DNA of 64,000 nt from Bradyrhizobium diversitatis. GTDB lineage: Bacteria; Pseudomonadota; Alphaproteobacteria; Rhizobiales; Xanthobacteraceae. The translations under genes and the position numbers were made by a program. A model generated the notes under the pieces. That model was not told where the DNA came from, did not search any database, and saw only the letters and a list, made by a program, of their open reading frames with translations. Below, piece by piece: positions 43,356 to 51,189 of the stretch (positions are counted from its first letter, which is position 1; every line of letters starts with the position of its first letter). The stretch is from the NCBI RefSeq assembly GCF_016031635.1, contig NZ_JACEGD010000012.1, positions 238,044 through 302,043 of the forward strand, given 5' to 3'.

Positions 43356-43526
43356 CTATTCTTCCTCGATCCAGATACCCCGCTCGCTTAGAGCGGTGAG
43401 TATGGCATCGATGTCTTCCGGTTCCGCCTCAGCTGACGGGATCAACTCGTTGAGTTGATCGAACGTAACATAGCCCGTCTTCTCCGCCAGGATGGCGGCC
43501 TTTCGGACCACTTCAGACCAATCCAT
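43356..43526 (-). CDS. Free-standing sigma-70 region 1.1-like small protein
   Basis: 56 codons from ATG (minus, 43526) to TAG. The protein begins MDWSEVVRKAAILAEKTGYV and continues TFDQLNELIPSAEAEP, EDIDAILTALSERGIWIEEE. This matches the order of the RpoD region 1.1 domain: glycine-tyrosine-V-T-F/Y-D-Q/E-L-N-x-L-(L/I)-P, acidic linker E-x-E-D-I-(x)2-I, then LSxxGIxI. Region 1.1 in RpoD blocks DNA-free sigma from binding promoter DNA. A separate copy has no DNA-binding sigma domains. Weak GAGAG ribosome site; flanked by family E repeats. Expression and function unknown. Confidence 0.68.
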   Translation of the reverse strand: MDWSEVVRKAAILAEKTGYVTFDQLNELIPSAEAEPEDIDAILTALSERGIWIEEE

Positions 43527-43603
43527 TCAGCACTCTCAAAATAGGGTCTCTACTATATGGAATGGTCGAATGGTTCGGACCGCGTAGCCCGGATGGAGTG
43601 CCG

Positions 43604-44434
43604 CTACTTCCCCGTGAACACCGCCTTGCGCTTCTCGATGAAGGCCTGCACCGCCTCCTTGTGATCCGCGGTCGTGGTCAGGCGGATCAGGCGCTCGGCT
43701 TCGTGATCCCTGGCGGTTTCGAAATCGAACAGCACGGCCTCGTCGAGATTGTCCTTCATGTAGCGCAGCGCCAGGCGCGGGCCTTCGGCGAGCGATCTTG
43801 CCAGCGCGAACGCCTCGGCCTGCAATGTGTCGTCAGGCACCACGCGGTTGACGAGGCCGATGGCTTCGCAACGCGCGGCATCGACGCGATCGCCGGTGAA
43901 CATCAGCTCGCGCGCCCGCGCGGTGCCGACGAGGCGGGTGAGCAGCCAGGCGATGCCGTAATCGCCGCTGAGCGCGATGCGGGCATAGCCGGTCGCGACG
44001 AAGGCCGATTGTGCGGCGATGCGAATATCGCAGGCCATGGCGATGGCAAGCCCGGCGCCGACCGCGGGACCGGGCAGCGCGGCGATGGTCGGCTTGCGCA
44101 CCGACACCAGCGCGCCGGTCAGCAGCCGTTGCCGCTCCTGAAGGTCGGCAACCTTGTCGTCAAAGGACATTTCGAGCTTCTTCGGATCGCGATGCGCGCC
44201 CATGCCCTTGACGTTGCCGCCGGCGCAGAACGCTTCGCCCGCGCCGGTGAGCAGCAGCGCGCCGACACCGGGATCCTCGCCGCAGGTCCGGATCATCGTG
44301 CGCAGCGCCGGCGTCAGGCTATCGGATAGCGCATTGCGCGCCTCCGGCCGGTTCAGCGTGATGATCGCGACGCGGTCGCGGACAACGCAGAGGAGTTCAC
44401 TGGTGCCGGTGTCGATGGTGGTTTCCGTGGTCAT
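43604..44434 (-). CDS. Enoyl-CoA hydratase/isomerase family protein
   Basis: 276 residues with the crotonase fold: oxyanion motif AFCAGGNVKGMG near 69 and the second oxyanion segment ALPGPAVGAGLAIAMACDIRIAAQSAFVATGYARIALSGDYG. The catalytic Glu of canonical hydratases is replaced here, at the position following GDYG, by a tryptophan-leucine region, so isomerase or another crotonase reaction is possible. It lies in the same orientation as the SDR at 44560 across a repeat. Likely role in beta-oxidation of an unknown acid. Confidence 0.88.
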   Translation of the reverse strand: MTTETTIDTGTSELLCVVRDRVAIITLNRPEARNALSDSLTPALRTMIRTCGEDPGVGALLLTGAGEAFCAGGNVKGMGAHRDPKKLEMSFDDKVADLQERQRLLTGALVSVRKPTIAALPGPAVGAGLAIAMACDIRIAAQSAFVATGYARIALSGDYGIAWLLTRLVGTARARELMFTGDRVDAARCEAIGLVNRVVPDDTLQAEAFALARSLAEGPRLALRYMKDNLDEAVLFDFETARDHEAERLIRLTTTADHKEAVQAFIEKRKAVFTGK

Positions 44435-44447
44435 TGATCCTCCCTGC

Positions 44448-44536
44448 CGTCATTGCGAGCGAAGCGAAGCAATCCAGAAATGTATCCGCGGAGACAGCCC
44501 TGGATAGCTTCGTCGCAAGGGCTCCTCGCAATGACG
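44448..44536. repeat. Intergenic long hairpin (family B, copy 2)
   Basis: CGTCATTGCGAGCGAAGCG..CAATCCAG at one end and CTTCGTCGCAAGGGCTCC..CGCAATGACG at the other. Separates the enoyl-CoA hydratase and SDR genes. Confidence 0.75.
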
Positions 44537-44559
44537 GTTGTTGTGGCGACATTATCGCC

Positions 44560-45261
44560 TCAAAATTTCTCCACCCAGGGTCGCAGCTCCAGCTCCCAGC
44601 TCCAGGCGCTGCGCGGTTGCTGCAACACGCTCCAGTAGCTCTGCGCGATCGCGTCGGGATCGAGCATCGAATCCGGCTTGTCCGCCGGTTCGGTTCGCGC
44701 CGCGCTGCGGATGCCGCCGTCAATGACGAAATGCGCAATATGGATGCCCTGCGGCGACAATTCGCGCGCCAGGCTCTGCGCAAGGCCGCGCAGCGCGAAC
44801 TTGCCCATCGCGAACGGGGCCGACTGCGCATAGCCCTTGACGCTGGCGGAGGCGCCGGTGAACAGGATCGCGCCGTGCTTGTTCGGCAGCATGCGCTTGG
44901 CCGCCTGCTGTGCGACCAGGAAGCCGCCATAGGCGCTGACCGCAATCGCCTGCGCGACATCGGCCGGAACGAGCTCGACGAAAGGCCCGCGCGAGCGGCC
45001 GCTGGCATTGTAGACGACGAGGTCGGGCGTTCCGATCTCACGCTCGACGAGGCCGAACAGCCGTTCGACCTCGTCGGGCTCGGTGGCGTTGCAGGCATAG
45101 GCCTTGGCGCCGGTCTCGCTGCAGAGCGCGCCGAGCTTCTCGATCTTTCGCGCGGCGAGCGCGACGCGGATGCCCTGGGCGGAGAGCAGTCGCGCCAGCG
45201 AGGCGCTCAGGCCTTCGCCGGCACCGACGATGAGAGCGATCTTGTATTTCGGATGTTCCAT
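44560..45261 (-). CDS. SDR-family oxidoreductase, Tyr-to-Phe at the active site
   Basis: 233 residues. The nucleotide-binding glycine motif is GAGEGLSASLARLL; NASG replaces the usual NNAG. The catalytic YxxxK is FAMGK (in SAPFAMGKFALRGLAQSLARELSP), so the tyrosine is phenylalanine while lysine is kept. This substitution recurs in a known SDR subgroup and may mean altered chemistry or a non-reducing role. Divergent from the acyl-CoA dehydrogenase at 45483 across about 220 bp. Confidence 0.85.
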   Translation of the reverse strand: MEHPKYKIALIVGAGEGLSASLARLLSAQGIRVALAARKIEKLGALCSETGAKAYACNATEPDEVERLFGLVEREIGTPDLVVYNASGRSRGPFVELVPADVAQAIAVSAYGGFLVAQQAAKRMLPNKHGAILFTGASASVKGYAQSAPFAMGKFALRGLAQSLARELSPQGIHIAHFVIDGGIRSAARTEPADKPDSMLDPDAIAQSYWSVLQQPRSAWSWELELRPWVEKF

Positions 45262-45482
45262 GGCGTGATCTCTCGGAAGCAGGAGCCGCTGATCTATGCG
45301 TGGGCTGTGCGAAGAACCAGCCGGGACGATGACAGTTCCGCAGAGCGAATTGCTCCTCCACGGCGATCATGCCGCCCTGACAATTTGCGGCTTTATCGCT
45401 GTCCGCGACGGGAGCATGATCGACATCATCCAAAGCGGCAAGCGCAAAGAATTGCCATCGGACGGAAACGAAGAGGACGAAC

Positions 45483-47267
45483 ATGCACAAGCCGGTCACA
45501 GCGCAGCCACAAAATGCCGCGGCCGCACCTTCCGGCCTGCTGGCGCCCGATACGTCAGGCATGAATTTCTACCGCGCCGATCCGGCGCTCGCCGATCTCC
45601 TGCGCATTCATCTGCCTGATACGCTGTTCCGTCATATCGAGCCGCATCTCGACCGTCTCGGCGAGCTCGCCGCCGGCCATCTCGACGAGTGCGCGCGGCT
45701 CGCGGATCGGCACACGCCCGTTCTGCACCAGCGCGACAAGTTCGGCCGTGACGTGCAGTGGATCGAATACCACCCGGCCTATCGCGAACTGGAGAACGCT
45801 GCGTTCGGCGAGTTCGGCATCCACGCGCTCTCGATCCGCAAGGGCATCATGGGCTGGCCGGACAAATATCCCGTCGTCGCCAAGCACGCCTTCACCTTCC
45901 TGTTCAACCAGACCGAATTCGGCATGGGCTGCCCGATCAACGTCACCGACGGCTGCGCCAAGCTGTTGGCAAATTTCGGCAGCGAGGCGCTGAAGGCAAA
46001 ATATCTCGACGGCCTGACCTCGACCGACATGAGCAAGCTGACGCAAGGCGGCCAGTTCATGACCGAGAAGGAGGGCGGCTCCGATGTCGGCACCCTGACC
46101 ACGCGCGCGGTGCAGGAGGGCGACCATTGGCGCCTCTACGGCGAAAAGTGGTTCTGCTCGAATGCCGATGCGAAAGTCGTGATGCTGCTGGCGCGCCCCG
46201 AAGGCGCCGGGCCGGGAACGCGCGGCGTCGGCCTGTTCCTGATGCCGCGCTTTCTCGACGACGGCTCGCAGAACCATTACCGGATCGTGCGCCTCAAGGA
46301 CAAGCTCGGCACCCGTTCGATGGCGTCAGGCGAGATCAAGCTCGAAGGCGCGGTCGCCTACGCGGTCGGCAAGCTCGACCGCGGCTTTGTGCAGATGGCC
46401 GAGATGGTGAATTCCTCGCGCCTGTCCAACGGCGTCAAATCCACCGCGCTGATGCGCCGCGCCTATCACGACGCGATGACGGTGGCGACGAACCGCGTGG
46501 TGTTCGGCAGCCGCATCATCGACCTGCCGCTCGGACGGCGTCAGATGCTGAAGATCATGCTCCCGGTCGAGCAGGCGCTGTCGATGAGCTTTCTCACCGC
46601 TGATGCGCTCGATCGCGCCGAAGCGGGAAGTCAGGATGCAGCGGCGCTCCTGCGCATTCTCACCCCGACGCTGAAATTCCGCGCCACGCGCGATGCGCGC
46701 AAGGTCTGCGGCGATGCGCTCGAGATGCGCGGCGGCATCGGCTATATCGAGGAATTCGCCACCGCTCGCCTGCTGCGCGATGCGCATCTGGGCTCGGTCT
46801 GGGAGGGCACCGGCAACATCGTCGCGATCGACGCCTTGAGGCGCGCGGTCGGCCGCCACGGCGCGGAGTCCGCGCTCGCGGCCGATCTGCACGCCCGGCT
46901 CGACGACAGCGCCTCCGTGCCGCAGGCCTGGCGCGACCGTCTGCGCGATCTCACCGATCGCGCCGTCGGCTTTGCGCGCGAGGTCGCAAGCAAGTCCGAG
47001 AATGAGGCGGAGGCACGCCGCACCACCAGCCTGCTCTATCATGTCGCGAGCGCGGTCGCCTTCGCCTGGGAGGCGCATCGTATCCACGACATGCGCGGCG
47101 ATGCGCGCCGCCTGCTACTGTCGCGTCTCGTCATCGATCATCGCGTGTTGCCGAGCGACCCGTTCCGGCTGACGGAAAATGCCGCGCAAGCGAAGATCGC
47201 CGCGTTGCTGCTCGGCGATCGCGCAGGCGGCATGAGCGAGGTTGGCGAACTGGTTCTGGCAGCGTAG
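45483..47267 (+). CDS. Acyl-CoA dehydrogenase family protein
   Basis: 594 residues, longer than the usual 380-residue enzyme because of an N-terminal extension and a C-terminal helical part, similar to AidB/long acyl-CoA dehydrogenases. Flavin-binding features: MTEKEGGSDVGTLTTRA near 190, WFCSNADAKVVMLLARPEG, and the C-terminal GGIGYIEEFATARLLRDAHLGSVWEGTGNI. Oxidises an acyl-CoA using FAD. ATG 45483 gives a complete family N-terminus. An unusual perfect hairpin follows the stop, then a zinc alcohol dehydrogenase on the same strand. Confidence 0.9.
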   Translation: MHKPVTAQPQNAAAAPSGLLAPDTSGMNFYRADPALADLLRIHLPDTLFRHIEPHLDRLGELAAGHLDECARLADRHTPVLHQRDKFGRDVQWIEYHPAYRELENAAFGEFGIHALSIRKGIMGWPDKYPVVAKHAFTFLFNQTEFGMGCPINVTDGCAKLLANFGSEALKAKYLDGLTSTDMSKLTQGGQFMTEKEGGSDVGTLTTRAVQEGDHWRLYGEKWFCSNADAKVVMLLARPEGAGPGTRGVGLFLMPRFLDDGSQNHYRIVRLKDKLGTRSMASGEIKLEGAVAYAVGKLDRGFVQMAEMVNSSRLSNGVKSTALMRRAYHDAMTVATNRVVFGSRIIDLPLGRRQMLKIMLPVEQALSMSFLTADALDRAEAGSQDAAALLRILTPTLKFRATRDARKVCGDALEMRGGIGYIEEFATARLLRDAHLGSVWEGTGNIVAIDALRRAVGRHGAESALAADLHARLDDSASVPQAWRDRLRDLTDRAVGFAREVASKSENEAEARRTTSLLYHVASAVAFAWEAHRIHDMRGDARRLLLSRLVIDHRVLPSDPFRLTENAAQAKIAALLLGDRAGGMSEVGELVLAA

Positions 47268-47270
47268 GCT

Positions 47271-47303
47271 CACTTCACCTCTCCCACCGGGAGAGGTGAA
47301 GTG
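47271..47303. repeat. Perfect hairpin (family A-related), possible terminator or processing site
   Basis: CACTTCACCTCTCCC (47271-47285), loop ACC, GGGAGAGGTGAAGTG (47289-47303): a perfect 15-bp stem only 3 bp after the acyl-CoA dehydrogenase stop codon. No T-run follows. It shares the CTCTCCC/GGGAGAGG core with family A repeats and may be a minimal copy. Confidence 0.75.
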
Positions 47304-47340
47304 TGCACGCAACGATAAACATAACAATGAGGGAACACTG

Positions 47341-48429
47341 ATGAAGGCCGCCGTCCTCCACGAAGTCAACCAGCCGCTCGTCATCGAGGACATCAGCCTG
47401 CCGAAGCCCGGTCCGCGCGAGGTGCTGATCCGCACCGCAGTTGCCGGCCTTTGTCACTCCGACCTGCATTTCATGGAAGGGCTCTATCCGCATCCGCTGC
47501 CGGCGGTGCTTGGGCACGAATCCGCCGGCGTGGTCGAGCAGGTCGGCTCCGACGTCACTTACGTCAAGCCGGGCGACCACGTCGTCACCTGCCTGTCCGT
47601 GTTCTGCGGCACCTGCGACAACTGCACCACGGGCCGCACCGTGCTCTGCACCGACACCACGGTGAAGATGCTGCCGGGCGTCTCCAACCGGATGCAATGG
47701 TCGAAGCCGGAGAAGCTGCACCAGTTCCTGAACCTCTCCTCTTTTGCGGAGCAGATGCTGGTGCACGAGAATGCCATCGTCAAAATCAGGAAGGAAATGC
47801 CGCTCGATCTCGCCGCGCTGATCGGCTGCGGCGTCATCACCGGCTACGGCGCGGTGGTGAACACGGCGAAGGTGACGGCGGGCGAGACCGTGGCCGTGAT
47901 CGGCTGCGGCGGCGTCGGCATGGCCGCGATCAACGGCGCGCAGATCGCGGGCGCCGGCCGCATCATCGCCATCGACACCAATCCGGCGAAGCTCCAGCTC
48001 GCGACCAAGTTAGGGGCGACTGATATCATCAACCCGGCGGATGGTGACGTCGTGAAGCAGGTGCGCGACCTCACCAATGGCGGCGTGCATCATTCCTTCG
48101 AAGTGCTCGGCCGCAAGGAGACCGCCGAGCAGGCGTTCGGCATGCTCGCCTCGGGCGGCACCGCCACCATCGTCGGCATGATTCCGTTCGGCCAGAAGAT
48201 CGAGCTGCACGGCTTCGACTTCCTGCGCGAGCGCAAGATCCAGGGCTCCTCGATGGGCTCCAACCACTTTCGCCTGGACATGCCGCGCCTGGTCGATTTT
48301 TACCTGCGCGGCCGGCTGCACCTCGAAGACTGGATCTCGGCCAAGCTGAAGCTGAGCGAGATCAACGAGGGCTTTGCCAACATGAAAGCCGGCAAGACGC
48401 TGCGTAGCGTGATTGTGTTCGATAGTTGA
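47341..48429 (+). CDS. Zinc-dependent alcohol dehydrogenase (class III-like MDR family)
   Basis: 362 residues. Catalytic zinc residues Cys (AVAGLCHSDLHF), His and Glu (LGHESAGVVEQVG), structural zinc cysteines in CGTCDNCTTGRTVLC, and the NAD(H)-binding IGCGGVGMAAINGAQIAGAGRIIAID near residue 180. It oxidises an alcohol to aldehyde or reverses it. ATG 47341 lies 7-11 bases after AGGG; an upstream in-frame start would run through the hairpin. It probably forms a unit with the acyl-CoA dehydrogenase and may act on an alcohol derivative. Confidence 0.92.
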   Translation: MKAAVLHEVNQPLVIEDISLPKPGPREVLIRTAVAGLCHSDLHFMEGLYPHPLPAVLGHESAGVVEQVGSDVTYVKPGDHVVTCLSVFCGTCDNCTTGRTVLCTDTTVKMLPGVSNRMQWSKPEKLHQFLNLSSFAEQMLVHENAIVKIRKEMPLDLAALIGCGVITGYGAVVNTAKVTAGETVAVIGCGGVGMAAINGAQIAGAGRIIAIDTNPAKLQLATKLGATDIINPADGDVVKQVRDLTNGGVHHSFEVLGRKETAEQAFGMLASGGTATIVGMIPFGQKIELHGFDFLRERKIQGSSMGSNHFRLDMPRLVDFYLRGRLHLEDWISAKLKLSEINEGFANMKAGKTLRSVIVFDS

Positions 48430-48452
48430 TTTCAGTATCGCTGTTTTCGCTA

Positions 48453-48567
48453 CGTCATTGCGAGGAGCTCGCGACAAAATTGCGAAGCAATTTTGCGCTG
48501 ATGCGACGAAGCAATCCATGATTCTCCGCGGAGGTAGTCTGGATGCTTCGCTTCGCTCGCAATGACG
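48453..48567. repeat. Intergenic long hairpin (family B, copy 3)
   Basis: CGTCATTGCGAGGAGCTCGCG at one end and GCTTCGCTTCGCTCGCAATGACG at the other, at a convergent junction with the amidase gene. The inner part has an extra AAAATTGCGAAGCAATTTT inverted pair. Confidence 0.78.
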
Positions 48568-48575
48568 TGGAGGAA

Positions 48576-50048
48576 TCAATCATCAAACATCTTCGGCGGC
48601 ACGAACCCGCCGAACTCGCGCTCGATCAGCTCGGCGAGCTTGAGCGGCGTGCGATCTTCCAGCCACGGACCGACGATCTGAGCGCCGACGGGCAGGCCGT
48701 CATTCGATAGACCGAGCGGAACGGCCGTCGCAGGCAGCCCCGGAAGCGTGGCAATGCCCGGCCAGGCGAGCTGGTCGGAATAGGGATAGTCCTTGCCGTC
48801 GATGCTGATACGCCGCAGACGCTGCTCCGGCGAATGGTCATGCGGAAAGGCCGGCGTCGGCATGATCGGGCAGATCACCGCGTCGAAGCTCTTGAACAGC
48901 GCGCGCCATTGCGCCCGCAGGCCGGCGCGGCTGCCGGCGTCGAGCACCCAGGCGCGGTGGCTTGCGGTGATGCCACGCAATCGCTCCGCGCCGAGGCTGC
49001 GATCCTCCGGCGAAAGCTGGCTCGCCCGTGCCTGCGAGTCCGCCAGCTCGTCGGGAGGTAAGAACGCGCCGAGGAAGCTCAGCAGCATGCGCATGTAAAG
49101 CCGCGACGTCTCCACGAAGTCCGGAAGCAGCGCGCTCTCGCGAGCGACCGTCACGCCGGCCTTCGACAGATCGGTTGCGAGCCTGTCGATCGCGCCGCGC
49201 ACGTCCCGATCGGTCGGCAGCAGCGGGTGGCTGTCGATCACCAGGACACGAAAGTCCCGCAATGATTGATGCCGTGCAACGGGCAAGTCGAGCTTGTAGG
49301 CGACACCGGCATCCAGCGGATCCGGTCCGGCCATGATGTCGAGCAGCAAGGAAAGATCTGCCGCCGTGCGCGCCATCGGCCCGATGACGGCGAGGTCGCC
49401 CTCGCGCGGAATGGCTGGAAACGGCGGCGGGGTCTCGCCCCGCGCCGCGCAGAGATTGAGAGTCGGCTTGTGCGCGAAGACGCCGCAGTGAAATGCCGGC
49501 ACACGCAGGGAGCCGCCGATGTCGGAGCCGGTGGCGAGCGCGCAACAGCCTGCGGCAAGGGCCGCCGACGATCCCCCGGACGATCCGCCCGGTGTTCGGC
49601 CGAGATCATAGGGATTGTTGGTGGTGCCGTAGATGTCGTTGTAGCTCTGCCAGTCGCCGAGACCCACCGGCACGTTGGTCTTGCCGAGAATGATGCCGCC
49701 AGCCTGCTTGATGCGGGTCACCGCCAGCGCGTCTTCCACAGGCTTGAAGTCCTTCTGCGGCACGAATCCCCAGGTCGTCGGCAGGCCGGCGATGTTGAAG
49801 GATTCCTTGATCGTCACGGGCAGGCCGAGCAGCGGCTTGCGCTCGCCGCGCGCCAACGCCGCGTCCGCCTCGCGCGCCGCGACGAGCGCGCGGCCGAAAT
49901 CGCGCACGCAGACCGCATTGATCCTGCCGTCATGCCGTTCGATGCGCGCGATCGCATCCTGCGTGAGCTCGACCGCGGAGACCTTCTTCGCGCTCAATGC
50001 GGCCGACAGCTCGACCGCACTCTTGAAACTCCATTCCGATTTGGCCAC
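48576..50048 (-). CDS. Amidase (amidase-signature family)
   Basis: 490 residues. Triad parts: Lys in LPVTIKESFNIAG near residue 77, cis-Ser in GGSSGGSSAALAAG near 154 and nucleophile Ser in GSDIGGSLRVPA near 178. It hydrolyses an amide bond in the cytoplasm; no small GatC-like partner lies next to it, unlike the amidase at 28163. Substrate unknown. It stands alone between a repeat and mbfA. Confidence 0.9.
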   Translation of the reverse strand: MAKSEWSFKSAVELSAALSAKKVSAVELTQDAIARIERHDGRINAVCVRDFGRALVAAREADAALARGERKPLLGLPVTIKESFNIAGLPTTWGFVPQKDFKPVEDALAVTRIKQAGGIILGKTNVPVGLGDWQSYNDIYGTTNNPYDLGRTPGGSSGGSSAALAAGCCALATGSDIGGSLRVPAFHCGVFAHKPTLNLCAARGETPPPFPAIPREGDLAVIGPMARTAADLSLLLDIMAGPDPLDAGVAYKLDLPVARHQSLRDFRVLVIDSHPLLPTDRDVRGAIDRLATDLSKAGVTVARESALLPDFVETSRLYMRMLLSFLGAFLPPDELADSQARASQLSPEDRSLGAERLRGITASHRAWVLDAGSRAGLRAQWRALFKSFDAVICPIMPTPAFPHDHSPEQRLRRISIDGKDYPYSDQLAWPGIATLPGLPATAVPLGLSNDGLPVGAQIVGPWLEDRTPLKLAELIEREFGGFVPPKMFDD

Positions 50049-50151
50049 GGCGCATCTCCCGCTCTGGTTGTTGGAGGATGATGCGCAGTTTGGCCGAACG
50101 CGGCAACGGCTGTTTGATGGCGATTGCTATCTCAGTGGGACAGTGTGGCTC

Positions 50152-51123
50152 CTACGCCGCCCCGATCACGATCCCGACCGCCAGCACGATGGCGCCGCCG
50201 AGAACGATCTGGAACACCGCCTGGAGGAACGGCGTGTCCATGTAGCGCGAGCGGATGAAGGCGATCGCCCACAATTCGAAGAACACGACGACACAGGCGA
50301 TTCCCGTCGCGATCCAGAACGCATTGGCCCAGCTGTCGGGAACGAGATAGGGCGCGGTGTGGCCAAGCCCGCCGAGCGTCGTCATCGCGCCGCAGGTGAT
50401 GCCGCGCAGCCAGGGCGAGCCGCGCCCCGTGAGCGAGCCGTCGTCGGAGAGCGCTTCCGCAAATCCCATGCTGATGCCGGCGCCGATCGAGGCGGCAAGG
50501 CCCACCAGAAAGGTTTGCCAGTTCTGATGCGTGGCAAAGGCGGCCGCAAACAGCGGCGCGAGCGTCGAGACCGAGCCGTCCATCAGGCCGGCAAGTCCCG
50601 GTTGCACATATTGCAGCACGAACATCCGCCGGCGCGTGCGGTCCTCTTCGGCGCGCACGTCGGGCCTCAGGATCTCGTCGGTCAGCCTGGCGGCGGTGTG
50701 CTCGTGACCCTTCTCGGCCTCGGCGAGGTCGCCGAGCAGCCGGCGCACGTTGACGTCCTCGGCCTGCTCGGCGGCCTTGGCGTAGAAGCGCTCGGCCTCG
50801 AGCTCCATGGTCTCGACTTCCCGGCGGATGGTGTCGAGCGGCAGGTTCTTGGTCAGCCAGATCGGACGGCGACGCAGGAAACCCTTGACGTCCTCGCGGC
50901 GGATCGGCGGCAGATGCTGGCCGAAGCGCTGCTCGTACATCTCCAGCAGCATGTGGCGATGGCCGCGCTCTTCCTCGGCCATCTGCTCGAACAGCTTCGC
51001 GGAGTCGGGATAGCGTTCCTTCAGATCCTCGGCGAAGGTCATGTAGATCCGGCTGTCCTCCTCCTCGGAGGAGATCGCAACCGCCAGCACTTCGCGCTCG
51101 GTCAGATCGGCAAAATTCTTCAC
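50152..51123 (-). CDS. mbfA: MbfA membrane-bound ferritin-like iron exporter
   Basis: 323 residues, two parts. N-terminal 1-150: ferritin/rubrerythrin-like four-helix domain with Glu-rich motifs EEEDSRIYMTFAED and EEERGHRHMLLEMYE plus DLAEAEKGHEHTAARL. C-terminal 170-320: VIT1/CCC1-type membrane domain with GLAGLMDGSVSTLAPLFAAAFATH and several spans. This domain pair is MbfA, described in Bradyrhizobium and Agrobacterium as an iron exporter that lowers iron and peroxide stress. A perfect ICE-like palindrome, TTTAGAATTATTCTAAA, lies 19 bases upstream, consistent with Irr control. Gene and site together make the assignment firm. Confidence 0.92.
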   Translation of the reverse strand: MKNFADLTEREVLAVAISSEEEDSRIYMTFAEDLKERYPDSAKLFEQMAEEERGHRHMLLEMYEQRFGQHLPPIRREDVKGFLRRRPIWLTKNLPLDTIRREVETMELEAERFYAKAAEQAEDVNVRRLLGDLAEAEKGHEHTAARLTDEILRPDVRAEEDRTRRRMFVLQYVQPGLAGLMDGSVSTLAPLFAAAFATHQNWQTFLVGLAASIGAGISMGFAEALSDDGSLTGRGSPWLRGITCGAMTTLGGLGHTAPYLVPDSWANAFWIATGIACVVVFFELWAIAFIRSRYMDTPFLQAVFQIVLGGAIVLAVGIVIGAA

Positions 51124-51141
51124 GGCGGCCTGTCTTCCTAA

Positions 51142-51158
51142 TTTAGAATTATTCTAAA
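51142..51158 (-). promoter_or_regulatory. Irr box (iron control element) of mbfA
   Basis: TTTAGAA (51142-51148), TTA spacer, TTCTAAA (51152-51158): a perfect 7-bp inverted repeat. It lies 19 bases before the mbfA start, so Irr binding here would block transcription initiation or translation start region. Irr controls mbfA in related bacteria by similar motifs. Confidence 0.75.
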
Positions 51159-51189
51159 CTATATAGGAGGCCGCGGTTCCCCGGTCAAA

